Shown here: piece after piece, positions 16,804 through 24,721 of the stretch
How the letters are laid out: the number at the start of each line of letters is the position of its first letter
Position numbering within the stretch: the stretch's first letter is position 1
NCBI RefSeq assembly: GCF_030252345.1
Contig: NZ_CP126980.1
Location: 7,393,501 to 7,457,500, forward strand
Length of the DNA stretch: 64,000 bases
From: Actinoplanes oblitus
GTDB lineage: Bacteria > Actinomycetota > Actinomycetes > Mycobacteriales > Micromonosporaceae
Direction of reading: 5' to 3'
Translations under genes and position numbers: made by a program
Notes under the pieces: model-generated
Databases searched by the model: none
What the model saw: the letters and a program-made list of their open reading frames with translations, nothing else
What the model was told of the DNA's origin: nothing

Positions 16804-17355
16804 GTGAGTGATGTTTCCGCGCAGCCGGGCGAACCGGTCGAGACGCCAGCGCCGAAGACCCCGTCCGGCCGCTTCGCGGCACCGGTTCCGGAGCCGCGAC
16901 CGAGCCGCGGGTGGCTGGTGCCGGCGTTGATCGCGCTGGTCGTCGGGGCCGGGGCGACCTTCGGCGGGCTGTGGCTGGCCGGGTGGCGGCCGGCCGGCGA
17001 CCAGCCGGCTGCCGAGCGCGAGTACAGCGTGCTCGTCGTGCTGAAGCAGGACGCCACCCCGGAGCAGAAGGACGCCGTCAAGGCGACCCTGACCGGGCTG
17101 CCCGGCCGCGACGGCGACGCCCGGCTGGTCAGCAAGGCCGAGGCGTACGCCGAGGCGCAGAAGGCCTACCAGGGCACCGACATGCTCAAGGACATCACCG
17201 AGGCGAAGATGCCGGAGTCGTTCCGGGTGGTCAGCAAGAGCGTGTCGTTCTCCTGCACGCCGCTCAAGCCGCTGGCCGACAACAAGGGCGTCTCCAAGCT
17301 GTCGGTCGTCGTGCGCGCCACCGAGGACCAGCCCGGCGCGACGATCAACTGCTGA
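16804..17355 (+). CDS. Single-pass membrane protein with FtsX-extracellular-domain-like region
   Basis: 183 residues from GTG 16804. The N-terminal 38 residues are Pro-rich and cytoplasmic, one membrane helix follows (LVPALIALVVGAGATFGGLWLAG without its ends), and the remaining 120 residues are extracellular. That part (LVVLKQDATPEQKDAVKATL ... DARLVSKAEAYAEAQKAY ... MPESFRVVSKSV) follows the pattern of the extracellular domain of cell-division protein FtsX, in which the consensus is a short ferredoxin-like fold after the first membrane helix. The transporter part of FtsX is absent. Two cysteines (FSCTPL and the final C) could form a disulfide. The function is inferred only: perhaps a regulator of a cell-wall hydrolase. 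Confidence 0.75.
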   Translation: MSDVSAQPGEPVETPAPKTPSGRFAAPVPEPRPSRGWLVPALIALVVGAGATFGGLWLAGWRPAGDQPAAEREYSVLVVLKQDATPEQKDAVKATLTGLPGRDGDARLVSKAEAYAEAQKAYQGTDMLKDITEAKMPESFRVVSKSVSFSCTPLKPLADNKGVSKLSVVVRATEDQPGATINC

Positions 17356-17384
17356 CCGGCGCTCCCTGAGGCGCGCCGGTCAGC
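17351..17384 (+). terminator. Intrinsic terminator overlapping the stop of the FtsX-like gene
   Basis: GCTGACCGGCGC (17351-17362) and GCGCCGGTCAGC (17373-17384) form a perfect 12-bp stem with a 10-base loop. The TGA stop codon lies in the first arm. Confidence 0.7.
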
Positions 17385-17400
17385 GCACGAACCACGCCGG

Positions 17401-17517
17401 CCACCCCGAGCGGGTGACGCCGCGCCGGTCGGCGGCGGCCACCCCGGGCGGGGTGACACCGCGCCGATCGGCGCCGGCCACTGCGGGCGGGGTTACACCG
17501 CGCCGATCGGCGGCCGG
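17401..17517. repeat. Three imperfect 38-39-bp tandem repeats with an internal palindrome
   Basis: Units start at 17401, 17439 and 17478 with CCAC. Each contains GTGAC or GTTAC followed by CCGCGCCGATCGGCG or a one-base variant. CGCCGATCGGCG is a perfect 12-bp palindrome in units 2 and 3. The array lies between the convergent FtsX-like and rluB genes and could act on transcript ends from both sides. Confidence 0.7.
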
Positions 17518-17527
17518 CGCATGCCGG

Positions 17528-18271
17528 TCAGGCTTCGTCGCCGACGGCCTTGAACAGGGCGGCGACCTCGGCGTTCGACAGGTGGCGGAAACCGCCCGGA
17601 CGCAGGTCACCGAGCCGGATCGGGCCGACAGCGGTCCGGATCAGTCGGGTCACCGGGTGACCGACCTCGTCCATCATCCGCCGGACGATGTGCTTGCGGC
17701 CCTCGTGCAGCGTCAGCTCCACCTGCGCGGTCTTGCCGATCGCGTCGACCAGCCGGAACGCGTCGACCTTGGCCGGGCCGTCCTCGAGCACCACGCCGGC
17801 CTGCAGCGCGCGGCCGACGCTGCGCGGCAGCGGACCCATCACCTCGGCCAGGTAGGTCTTGGACACCCCGAACGACGGGTGCATCAGCTTGTGCGCCAGC
17901 CCGCCGTCGTTGGTGAGCAGCAGCAGGCCCTCCGAGTCGGCGTCGAGCCGGCCGACGTGGAACAACCGCTGCTCGAAGTTGCCCTGCAGGAAGTCGGCGA
18001 GCTCGGTGCGGCCCTTCTCGTCGTCCAGGCTGGCCACCACGCCGCGCGGCTTGTTCAGCGCGACGTAGACCAGCTTGGTGTTGGTGATCACGCGAGCGCC
18101 GTCGACGTAGATCTCGGCGGTGGCCGCATCGACCTTGTCGCCGAGCTTGGCGACCCGGCCGTTGACCGTGACGCGGCGCCGGAAGATCAGGTCTTCGCAG
18201 GCGCGGCGGGATCCAACACCGGCCGCGGCCAGGACTTTCTGAAGGCGTTCGGCGGTGTCAGCCTGAGGCAT
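17528..18271 (-). CDS. rluB: 23S rRNA pseudouridine synthase RluB-type
   Basis: 247 residues. An N-terminal S4 RNA-binding domain (RLQKVLAAAGVGSRRACEDLI) is followed by the RsuA/RluB/E/F catalytic domain with LFHVGRLDADSEGLLLLTND, which includes the catalytic aspartate in GRLDADSEG, and later the GRKHIVRRMMDEVGHPV segment. The family isomerises a uridine in the peptidyl-transferase-centre region of 23S rRNA. ATG 18271 is preferred over an ATG 18 bases upstream, with GAAGAAG before it. The start lies inside the end of scpB (14-base overlap), pointing to translational coupling. The gene order scpA-scpB-rluB is conserved in actinobacteria. Confidence 0.93.
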   Translation of the reverse strand: MPQADTAERLQKVLAAAGVGSRRACEDLIFRRRVTVNGRVAKLGDKVDAATAEIYVDGARVITNTKLVYVALNKPRGVVASLDDEKGRTELADFLQGNFEQRLFHVGRLDADSEGLLLLTNDGGLAHKLMHPSFGVSKTYLAEVMGPLPRSVGRALQAGVVLEDGPAKVDAFRLVDAIGKTAQVELTLHEGRKHIVRRMMDEVGHPVTRLIRTAVGPIRLGDLRPGGFRHLSNAEVAALFKAVGDEA

Positions 18272-19292
18272 CGAGCACTTCTTCCACATCGTCGGGCAGG
18301 AACGGAGCGAGCGGCGGCAGCTGATCGACCGAGTTCAGGCCGAGCTTCTCCAGGAACAGAGCGGTCGTCCGGTACAGGTATGCCCCGGTTTCCGGCTCGG
18401 TGCCGCACTCCTCGATCAGGCCGCGAGTGACCAGCGTACGCATCACCCCGTCACAGTTCACACCGCGGATGGCCGAGATGCGCGACCTGGTCACCGGCTG
18501 TTTGTAGGCGACCACGGCGAGTGTCTCCAGGGCCGCCTGGGTCAGCCGCACGGACTGACCGTCCAGCACGAACCGCTCCACGTACGGGGCGTACTCCGGA
18601 CGGGTGTACAGCCGCCAGCCGCCGGCCACCCGGCGCAGGTCGAACCCGTGCCCGGCCGCGGTGTAACGCGCCGAGATGTCGTCGAGCGCCCGCGCGACCC
18701 GCTCGACCGGCTGCTCCAGGACCTCGGCCAGCTTCAGCTCACCGGTCGGCTCGTCGACCACGAGCAGGATCGCTTCCAGGGTCGCGGCCAGCTCGGCGTC
18801 ATCCAGGACCCGTTCGGTACGGTCGTCGCCGCCCGTGACGGCCACGTCCTCCCGGGGTCCGGTCGCCTGCGCCGGCACGGCGGGAACCGGAGCCGTGACG
18901 TCGGCGACATCCCCGGCGAGGCGCTCCGCGGTGTCGTGATATCCGGCCAGATATCCGATAGCGGCGGCCTGGTCGGCCGGCGCGCTCTCCGGCTCGTCGT
19001 CCGGTCCCTCGACGGTCTCCGGGCGGGCGGGCGCGTCAACCGGCACGCTCTCCTCCGGCTCGTCGTCCGCCTGCTCGGCCGCCTCCTCCACCGAGTCGGG
19101 CAGCGGGAGCTCCGGCCCCACCTCGACCTCGGTGGGCTCGGGTCCGTCGTCGTCCGGCACCATCTGCGGTGCGTCGACAGCCTCCGGCCGGCCGGCCTGG
19201 AACTCCCGGTCCGGCTCATCCTGCTTGCGCTCCCACGGTGGCACCCACGCGCCCATCTGCGCGGCCAGGGAGTCGGGACGCTCGTCGCTCAC
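18258..19292 (-). CDS. scpB: Segregation and condensation protein ScpB with long acidic N-terminal extension
   Basis: 344 residues, against about 200 for a typical ScpB. The winged-helix pair that defines ScpB is in the C-terminal half (ELAATLEAILLVVDEPTG ... ALETLAVVAYKQPVTRSRIS ... VNCDGVMRTLVTRGLIEE), from about residue 165 to 335. The first 160 residues are acidic, Pro/Glu/Asp-rich and low complexity (for example PEESVPVDAPARPE) and are predicted disordered. ScpB joins ScpA and SMC in the condensin that organises chromosomes. The GTG start overlaps the scpA stop (GTGA). Confidence 0.93.
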   Translation of the reverse strand: MSDERPDSLAAQMGAWVPPWERKQDEPDREFQAGRPEAVDAPQMVPDDDGPEPTEVEVGPELPLPDSVEEAAEQADDEPEESVPVDAPARPETVEGPDDEPESAPADQAAAIGYLAGYHDTAERLAGDVADVTAPVPAVPAQATGPREDVAVTGGDDRTERVLDDAELAATLEAILLVVDEPTGELKLAEVLEQPVERVARALDDISARYTAAGHGFDLRRVAGGWRLYTRPEYAPYVERFVLDGQSVRLTQAALETLAVVAYKQPVTRSRISAIRGVNCDGVMRTLVTRGLIEECGTEPETGAYLYRTTALFLEKLGLNSVDQLPPLAPFLPDDVEEVLDASG

Positions 19293-20572
19293 TGTTGTTT
19301 CTCCTCCAGGACCGCCTCGCCGCCCCCGCCAAGATCGCTAGCCGGGGCCGTCACGTCAAGTGCGCTCGCGGGCGAATCGTCCGAACCGGTGTCGTTGTCA
19401 CTGCCAGCATCGGACCTGGCACCCTCCGGACGGTCCGGTTTGTCAGTAATCTTTTCCGGGCTGCCCTCGTAGTCGTCGACGGTCAGCTCGGCCTCCTGGT
19501 CACCACCGATCCAGCGAACGGTCAACTCGTCCAGCGACACCGGCTGCTCGAAGTCGATGAGATTCTGCCGGTACAGCTCCAGCAGGGCGAGGAAGCGGGC
19601 CACCACCTCGAGCGTGGTGTCACAGTCGGCCACGAGCAGGCCGAAGGTGGCCACGCCGGCCCGGCGCAGCCGGTCACGCAGCAGCTCGGCGTGCTCCCGG
19701 ACGCTGACCCGGACCTGATGGATGTGCGCGATCGACACCTGCGGCGGCCCGGGTTTCGGGGTGAACTGCTTGAGCGCCAGCTTGAACAGCCGCTGCGCGC
19801 CGATGCCGAGAACCAGCTCGGGCAGCGCCTCCGCGTAGCGCGGCTCCAGGGTGACCAGCCGGGGCCAGCGCTTGGCACCGGCCGCCTCCAGCTCGGCGAG
19901 GTGGGCGGCGGCCTCCTTGTACGCCTTGTACTGCAGGAGCCGGGCGAAGAGCAGGTCGCGCGCCTCCAGCAGCGCCAGGTCCTCCTCGTCCTCGACCTCG
20001 GCGGAGGGCAGCAGGCGAGCCGCCTTCAGATCCAGCAGGGTCGCCGCCACCAGCAGGAACTCGCTCGCCTCGTCGAGATCCCAGTCGTCGCCCATGCCCC
20101 TGATGTAGGCGATGAACTCGTCGGTCACCCGGTGCAGCGCCACCTCGGTGACGTCCAGCTTGTGCTTGCCGATCAGCTGGAGCAGCAGGTCGAACGGCCC
20201 CTCGAAGTTCGCCAGCCGCACCCGGAACTTGCCGTCGTCGGGCACCTCGCCGCCCGTGGCGGCCTCTCCCCCGGTGACCTCGCCGTCCGTGATGGTCTCG
20301 CCCGCGGTCGCCCCGCCGCCCGCAATCGCCTCGCCACCCGTGATGGTCTCGCCCGCAGTCGCTCCGGCACCCGCGATGGCCTCGCCCGCGATGGCCGCGT
20401 CGGACCCGCCGGGCGCTCCCGGGGCGGGCCGCTCGGCGGAGTTTCCGCGATCGGCCTCCGTGGCCACGGCGAACGCCGCATCATCGGATGCGGTGGGCTC
20501 CAGGTCGGGCTGGAGGGCGGCGCCGGACAGCGGCTGGGCAGGCTCTTCAAGCACGTGCCGACCGTAGACCAT
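19289..20572 (-). CDS. scpA: Segregation and condensation protein ScpA (kleisin) with repeat-rich N-terminus
   Basis: About 427 residues. The kleisin core begins at FRVRLANFEGPFDLLLQLIG (nucleotides about 20230 downward) and continues with DWDLDEASEFLLVAATLLDL and the C-terminal winged helix RFLALLELYRQNLIDFEQP. It bridges the SMC heads and binds ScpB. Preceding the core are about 110 extra residues including near repeats of AGETITGGEAIAGGGAT; the last 60 residues are Ser/Asp/Gly-rich. ATG 20572 is used; GTG 20554 is an alternative, because the true start is unclear in this divergent extension. It is the first gene of the scpA-scpB-rluB operon. Confidence 0.9.
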   Translation of the reverse strand: MVYGRHVLEEPAQPLSGAALQPDLEPTASDDAAFAVATEADRGNSAERPAPGAPGGSDAAIAGEAIAGAGATAGETITGGEAIAGGGATAGETITDGEVTGGEAATGGEVPDDGKFRVRLANFEGPFDLLLQLIGKHKLDVTEVALHRVTDEFIAYIRGMGDDWDLDEASEFLLVAATLLDLKAARLLPSAEVEDEEDLALLEARDLLFARLLQYKAYKEAAAHLAELEAAGAKRWPRLVTLEPRYAEALPELVLGIGAQRLFKLALKQFTPKPGPPQVSIAHIHQVRVSVREHAELLRDRLRRAGVATFGLLVADCDTTLEVVARFLALLELYRQNLIDFEQPVSLDELTVRWIGGDQEAELTVDDYEGSPEKITDKPDRPEGARSDAGSDNDTGSDDSPASALDVTAPASDLGGGGEAVLEEKQQ

Positions 20573-20702
20573 GCCTGTGACAACGTGCTCCGGGCTCACG
20601 CCGGTACCAACGCCACAACCGGTGCCCGGTTGCTGGCCAGCCGATCTTCGCAATCACCCGGACCGGCTGCGCGCTCACCCATCGCCACCGGACAACGCCA
20701 TC

Positions 20703-20781
20703 ACCGGCCCGCCGAAGCACCTCCCGGCCCGCACCTGACAATGTCGCAACCGGCCCGCCGAAGCACCTCCCGGCCCGCACC
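20703..20781. repeat. Pair of 33-bp direct repeats before acyP
   Basis: ACCGGCCCGCCGAAGCACC followed by TCCCGGCCCGCACC occurs exactly at 20703 and again at 20749, 46 bases apart. The repeats fill the divergent space between scpA and acyP. No promoter or protein-binding consensus was recognised in them. Confidence 0.65.
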
Positions 20782-20825
20782 CGGCAACGCCGCGCCGAAG
20801 CGTCGAGGCGCCGTAGAGTGAACCG

Positions 20826-21092
20826 ATGATCCGCACCCGGGTTCTTGCCTCCGGCACGGTGCAGGGCGTCTTCTTCCGCGACAGCTGCCGCCGGGTCGCC
20901 CGCGAGCACGGCGTGGCCGGCTGGGTCAGGAATCTGCCGGACGGCCGCGTCGAAGCGGTGTTCGAGGGCCCGGCCGACGCGGTCGCCCACCTGGTGACCT
21001 GGGCGCAGTCAGGCCCCTCCGGCGCCGAAGTCACCGGGCTGGAAGCCCGCGACGAGCCGCTCGAAGGCCTCACCACCTTCGAAATCCACTGA
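20826..21092 (+). CDS. acyP: Acylphosphatase
   Basis: 88 residues, normal for the family. The N-terminal signature VLASGTVQGVFFRDSCRRVA carries the catalytic arginine, and GWVRNLPDGRVEAVFEG with its catalytic asparagine follows. The enzyme hydrolyses the acyl-phosphate bond of small metabolites such as acetyl- or carbamoyl-phosphate in the cytoplasm. The start ATG 20826 is fixed by the family length. It stands alone between scpA and a membrane-protein pair; in other actinobacteria acyP often precedes smc, so this may be a moved or second copy. Confidence 0.93.
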   Translation: MIRTRVLASGTVQGVFFRDSCRRVAREHGVAGWVRNLPDGRVEAVFEGPADAVAHLVTWAQSGPSGAEVTGLEARDEPLEGLTTFEIH

Positions 21093-21174
21093 TTCGTGGC
21101 CCCATCCGCTCCAGCTCACCGCCTGGAGCATCCTAGGAGGATAGGTAACCCGCCGTGGCGGCATCGGGTACTCC

Positions 21175-22395
21175 TCAGACCGGAGGTGTGGAGTCGCCCC
21201 GCTTGTCAGCCGGTGATGCTTGCTCCGCGGCGGACCCGGTATGAACCTCACCGGAGGCAGGTCCGTCCGGGTCAGGAGAGCCGGAAGCAGGAACGCCGGA
21301 CACTGGGGAGCCGATGGAAACAGCGCTGAAAGCAGGCGTGCCGGACGTTGGAGAGCCGCTGACATCAGGCGTGCCGGACTCCGGGGAACCGGCCGGAGGG
21401 GCGACAGAAGCAGGAACGCCGGGCCCTGGAGAGCCGCTGAAAGCGGGCGTGCCGGAAGCGGGCGCGGTGGGCGGCGGGGTCGGTGAGGTGGCCGGCGGGG
21501 CGAAGGCGTCCGGCGGGTAGGTGCCCGGGGCGTACCCCGAAGGCATCGGCCCCGACTGGGGCGGCCCGTAAGCGGACGGCGGGCCGTAAGCCGGCGGTGT
21601 GGCCCGGGTCCGCAGGTCGCACACCGGGACCTCGGCCCCGAAGGCCGGCGCCAGCGGCACCACCGCGCCCTGCGCCGCCGCCTCCGCGCCCTCCCGGACC
21701 GCCGCGTGGACCGCCTCGCGCAGCGCCCGCGCCCGCTCGGTGCGCAGCATCCGGCCGATCGGCACGCACCTGCCGAACATGCCGCCGGCCAGGTCTTTCA
21801 GGAAGTGCCCGAGCAGCGTGGCGCCGCGCCCGCCGCGCCACGTGGTCCAGCCGAGATAGAGGCTGCTGCCGTAGGGGAAGACCGTGACGTTCACCCGGTA
21901 GGCGCGATCGGTGATCTCCAGGCGGTTGTTCAGCACCTCCGGGGCGAGCAGGTCGCTGCGGACCCGGACCGCGTTCGCCGCCACCGGGATACCGCGCCGG
22001 CGCAGGGTGCCGTAGATCGCCGCGTACGCCGAGTCGGCACCCTGCCACCGGTCCTCAAGCAGCGTCTTCCACTCGGCGATCGGCTCGTCGACCCGGGCCG
22101 CCAGCAGCACCGTCCAGAAGAGGAGGAAGGCGAGCATCGACCCGGCCGAGAACAATCCGTCCCCCGGCGTGCCGGAATCGAACACGCTCGGCTCGGAGGC
22201 GGCGAAGACCAGCAGCGCCAGGAAGGAGAAGACCGCCCAGACGACGAACGCCGGTACGGCCGCCAGCAGCCAGAGCCGGAGCAGCGTCCCGGCCGGCACC
22301 GACTCGTCCAGCGCGATCTCCACCGGGGTGTGCCGCAGCCCCTGCATCCGATAGGCGACGTCACCGTTGCCCGGGCCGAGAGCCGGCATGCTCAT
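21175..22395 (-). CDS. Membrane protein with two transmembrane helices and Pro/Gly/Ser repeat tail
   Basis: 406 residues. ATG 22395 follows GGAGGAG. Two adjacent membrane helices (LWLLAAVPAFVVWAVFSFLA and SMLAFLLFWTVLLAA) are followed by a soluble domain of about 150 residues (EWKTLLEDRW ... LEITDRAYRVNVTVFPYGSS ... WTTWRGGRG). The last 150 residues are Pro-rich, then degenerate repeats of the type SGTPAFSGSPGPGVPAS. I do not recognise the domain. It is followed, or preceded in transcription, by the zinc-ribbon protein on the same strand with a 21-base gap, so the two probably act together. Confidence 0.75.
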   Translation of the reverse strand: MSMPALGPGNGDVAYRMQGLRHTPVEIALDESVPAGTLLRLWLLAAVPAFVVWAVFSFLALLVFAASEPSVFDSGTPGDGLFSAGSMLAFLLFWTVLLAARVDEPIAEWKTLLEDRWQGADSAYAAIYGTLRRRGIPVAANAVRVRSDLLAPEVLNNRLEITDRAYRVNVTVFPYGSSLYLGWTTWRGGRGATLLGHFLKDLAGGMFGRCVPIGRMLRTERARALREAVHAAVREGAEAAAQGAVVPLAPAFGAEVPVCDLRTRATPPAYGPPSAYGPPQSGPMPSGYAPGTYPPDAFAPPATSPTPPPTAPASGTPAFSGSPGPGVPASVAPPAGSPESGTPDVSGSPTSGTPAFSAVSIGSPVSGVPASGSPDPDGPASGEVHTGSAAEQASPADKRGDSTPPV

Positions 22396-22416
22396 AACTC
22401 CTCCATGAGTCGGGAA

Positions 22417-23577
22417 TCAGGTGAGGGCGACCTGGATGCCGTTCGGTGTCGCCTGGGCGCTCCCGTAGATCCGGAAGGTGCTGTCGCCGCTCTGGGACTT
22501 GTGGGCGCCCTGGTAATCGGTGTAGGTCGCGCTCCAGTGCACCCGGCCGGTGCCGTCGTCGGCCAGCTGCACCGACGACGTGGCGTACCAGAACGCGCTG
22601 TCGCCGCGCACGCTGACCGCCGGGTACGCGGTGATCGACCACCGTACGGTCGCGCCGGTGCCGGGGATGTTCAGTCCGAACGGGCATCCGGCCGGCTGCG
22701 CCAGGGTGCTGGTCGCGCACTCGTCGAGCGTGGCCCTGACCTGAGCCTGGATGCTCTCCCGCGCACCGGCGGCGAGCTCCGGCACGTCGAATCGGGCCGC
22801 TGCCAGGTAGACCGCCCGCCCGGTGGCCGCGACGCCGGCGCGCCGCGGGACCGTGGTCACCCTGCTCCCGGCCAGCAGCGTGTTGCCGGCCGCGACCACC
22901 TCGTACGCCCCGGGGAAGACGTAGGCCTCGCGGGTCCCGCCGAGCGCCACCCCGTTCACCGTCACCGCGCGGCCCCGCTCGCCGTCGACGCCGAGCAGGA
23001 CCAGCGGGGACTCCAGCCGGTAGCCGGCCGCCGAGTCGACCACCGTCAGGTTCTGGCTGATCGTCCGGTCGGCGGCCCGGTAGGTGACCGGGACCTGCCA
23101 GCCCCGGCCGGTGAGCGGGAGGTCCGACGCGGTGGCGTCACCCACCTCGGCGTCCCGGGGCCGGTAGCGGTCCTCGGCCAGGGCGGCGCCGGTGAGCAGC
23201 GGGTACCTGGTGGTGTCCTGGAACGAGTCGGCGGCCGCCAGCAGGTTCAGCGCCGCGCCGGCGTCACCGTCGGCGAGGGCGTCGAAGTAGTCGGCGGCGA
23301 CGTCCTCCGGGCCGTTCCGGGCCAGCCGGACCGCCCCGAGCGCCAGCCCGCCGGCCACCAGCAGCAGGACGGCCACCGCCGCGACGATCGGGACGGCCCG
23401 CCGTGGGCGTACCGGAAGAGGACCGGGACCGAGGGTGAGCGACGGACCCGGGAGATGCGCGGCGGGCGCCGCGGGCGCCGGGGCGGGGACGGCGACAACC
23501 GGCGCGGCGCAGTAGCCACACCACTGCTGGTCCACCGGCACGTCACCGCCGCAGCGGAAGCAGAGGACGCTCTCCAT
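22417..23577 (-). CDS. Zinc-ribbon membrane protein with extracellular domain
   Basis: 386 residues. N-terminal zinc ribbon with two Cys pairs (LCFRCGG and WCGYCAAP), a Pro/Ala linker, one membrane helix (AVPIVAAVAVLLLVAGGLALG) and a large extracellular part. That part begins with an NTF2-like stretch (EDVAADYFDALADGDAGAALNLL) and ends with domains like those of actinobacterial zinc-ribbon/TM-anchored proteins. ATG 23577 is preceded by CCGAGGAG. Function unknown; an envelope-sensing or lipoprotein-like role is inference from the topology. Confidence 0.8.
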   Translation of the reverse strand: MESVLCFRCGGDVPVDQQWCGYCAAPVVAVPAPAPAAPAAHLPGPSLTLGPGPLPVRPRRAVPIVAAVAVLLLVAGGLALGAVRLARNGPEDVAADYFDALADGDAGAALNLLAAADSFQDTTRYPLLTGAALAEDRYRPRDAEVGDATASDLPLTGRGWQVPVTYRAADRTISQNLTVVDSAAGYRLESPLVLLGVDGERGRAVTVNGVALGGTREAYVFPGAYEVVAAGNTLLAGSRVTTVPRRAGVAATGRAVYLAAARFDVPELAAGARESIQAQVRATLDECATSTLAQPAGCPFGLNIPGTGATVRWSITAYPAVSVRGDSAFWYATSSVQLADDGTGRVHWSATYTDYQGAHKSQSGDSTFRIYGSAQATPNGIQVALT

Positions 23578-23689
23578 GTCCGCACTCCTCGGACAGTCAC
23601 CGCAAGTCACCGGAACCGTACACGAACCACCGCGTATCGGATACCTGGTTGGAGAACGGTCAGCCGACCGGCTTCCTAGACTGGCCGGC

Positions 23690-24682
23690 ATGCCGGAACG
23701 CGTGGTCGTGGTCGTCGCCTACGACGGGGCGGAACTGCTCGACATCGCCTGCGTCACGTCCGCCCTCGACATCGCCAACCGGATCGGCGCCGACCCGCCG
23801 TACCGGACGGTGCTGGCCACCCTCGGCCGCCGCCCGGTCGCCTGTGACTCCGGCCTGCGCCTGGACGCCGGCGCCGCGCTGGAGCGGATCAACGAGCCGC
23901 TCGACACGCTGCTGGTCACCGGCGGCAACGGACATGAGCGTGCCGCCGCCAGTCCACTGCTGGTCGGGCACGTACGCCGGCTGGCAGCGCTGTCCCGCCG
24001 GGTCGCCTCGGTCTGCACCGGCTCCACCGTGCTGGCCGAGGCCGGCCTGCTCGACGGCCGCCGCGCGACCACCCACTGGCGGTACGCCGCGACGCTGGCC
24101 GCCCGCTACCCGGACGTGCTGGTCGACGCCGAGCCGGTGTGGATCCGGGACGGGCGGGTGGCCACCTCGGGCGGGGTGACCAGCGCGCTCGACCTGACCC
24201 TCGCCTTCATCGAGGAGGACCACGGGCCGGCCGTCGCGCGCGGCGTGGCCCTGGGCACCGTCGCCTACCTGCAACGGCCGGGCGGGCAGGCGCAGATCAG
24301 CATGTTCCTGGCCCGGCGCGGCACCGACGACTACGTGGTCCGCCGCGCCACCGACCACATCGCCGGGCATCTCACCGACGACCTGAGCGGCGGCGCCCTG
24401 GCCCACCGGTTCGGCGTCAGTGAGCGGCACCTGGCCCGGCTCTTCCAGGCCTACGTGCAGCTCACCCCGGCCCAGTACGTGCGCCGGGCCCGCACCGAGG
24501 CGGCCGCGCACCTGCTCACCGCGACCGCGCTGCCGCTGTCGGCGGTGGCCAGGCGCTGCGGTTTCGGCTCCACGGAGTCGCTGCGGCAGGCCTTCGCCGA
24601 CCGGTACGGCATGCCGCCGTCCCGCTATCGGTCGCAGAAATCCGGCACAGGTGCCCACGGATCCGGACCGCACCCGGCCTGA
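23690..24682 (+). CDS. GlxA-type transcriptional regulator (DJ-1/PfpI domain plus AraC helix-turn-helix)
   Basis: 330 residues. The N-terminal DJ-1/PfpI-like domain contains the nucleophile-elbow cysteine in SVCTGSTVLAEAGLLDGR, and the C-terminal AraC-type DNA-binding domain contains both helix-turn-helices (LAHRFGVSERHLARLFQAY and LSAVARRCGFGSTESLRQAF). Members sense a metabolite and control nearby genes. ATG 23690 fits the family start (ERVVVVVAYDGAELLDIAC). The next gene downstream, 39 bases away on the same strand, is a separate DJ-1/PfpI protein, a likely target or functional partner. Confidence 0.92.
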   Translation: MPERVVVVVAYDGAELLDIACVTSALDIANRIGADPPYRTVLATLGRRPVACDSGLRLDAGAALERINEPLDTLLVTGGNGHERAAASPLLVGHVRRLAALSRRVASVCTGSTVLAEAGLLDGRRATTHWRYAATLAARYPDVLVDAEPVWIRDGRVATSGGVTSALDLTLAFIEEDHGPAVARGVALGTVAYLQRPGGQAQISMFLARRGTDDYVVRRATDHIAGHLTDDLSGGALAHRFGVSERHLARLFQAYVQLTPAQYVRRARTEAAAHLLTATALPLSAVARRCGFGSTESLRQAFADRYGMPPSRYRSQKSGTGAHGSGPHPA

Positions 24683-24721
24683 TCGCGGTGCCCGGCGCGG
24701 GCGCCCAGCAGCATCGGTCCC

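Noticed and set aside
17414..18430. A 338-codon plus-strand frame through the 39-bp repeats and rluB
   Set aside because: Antisense to rluB, which has S4 and catalytic motifs.
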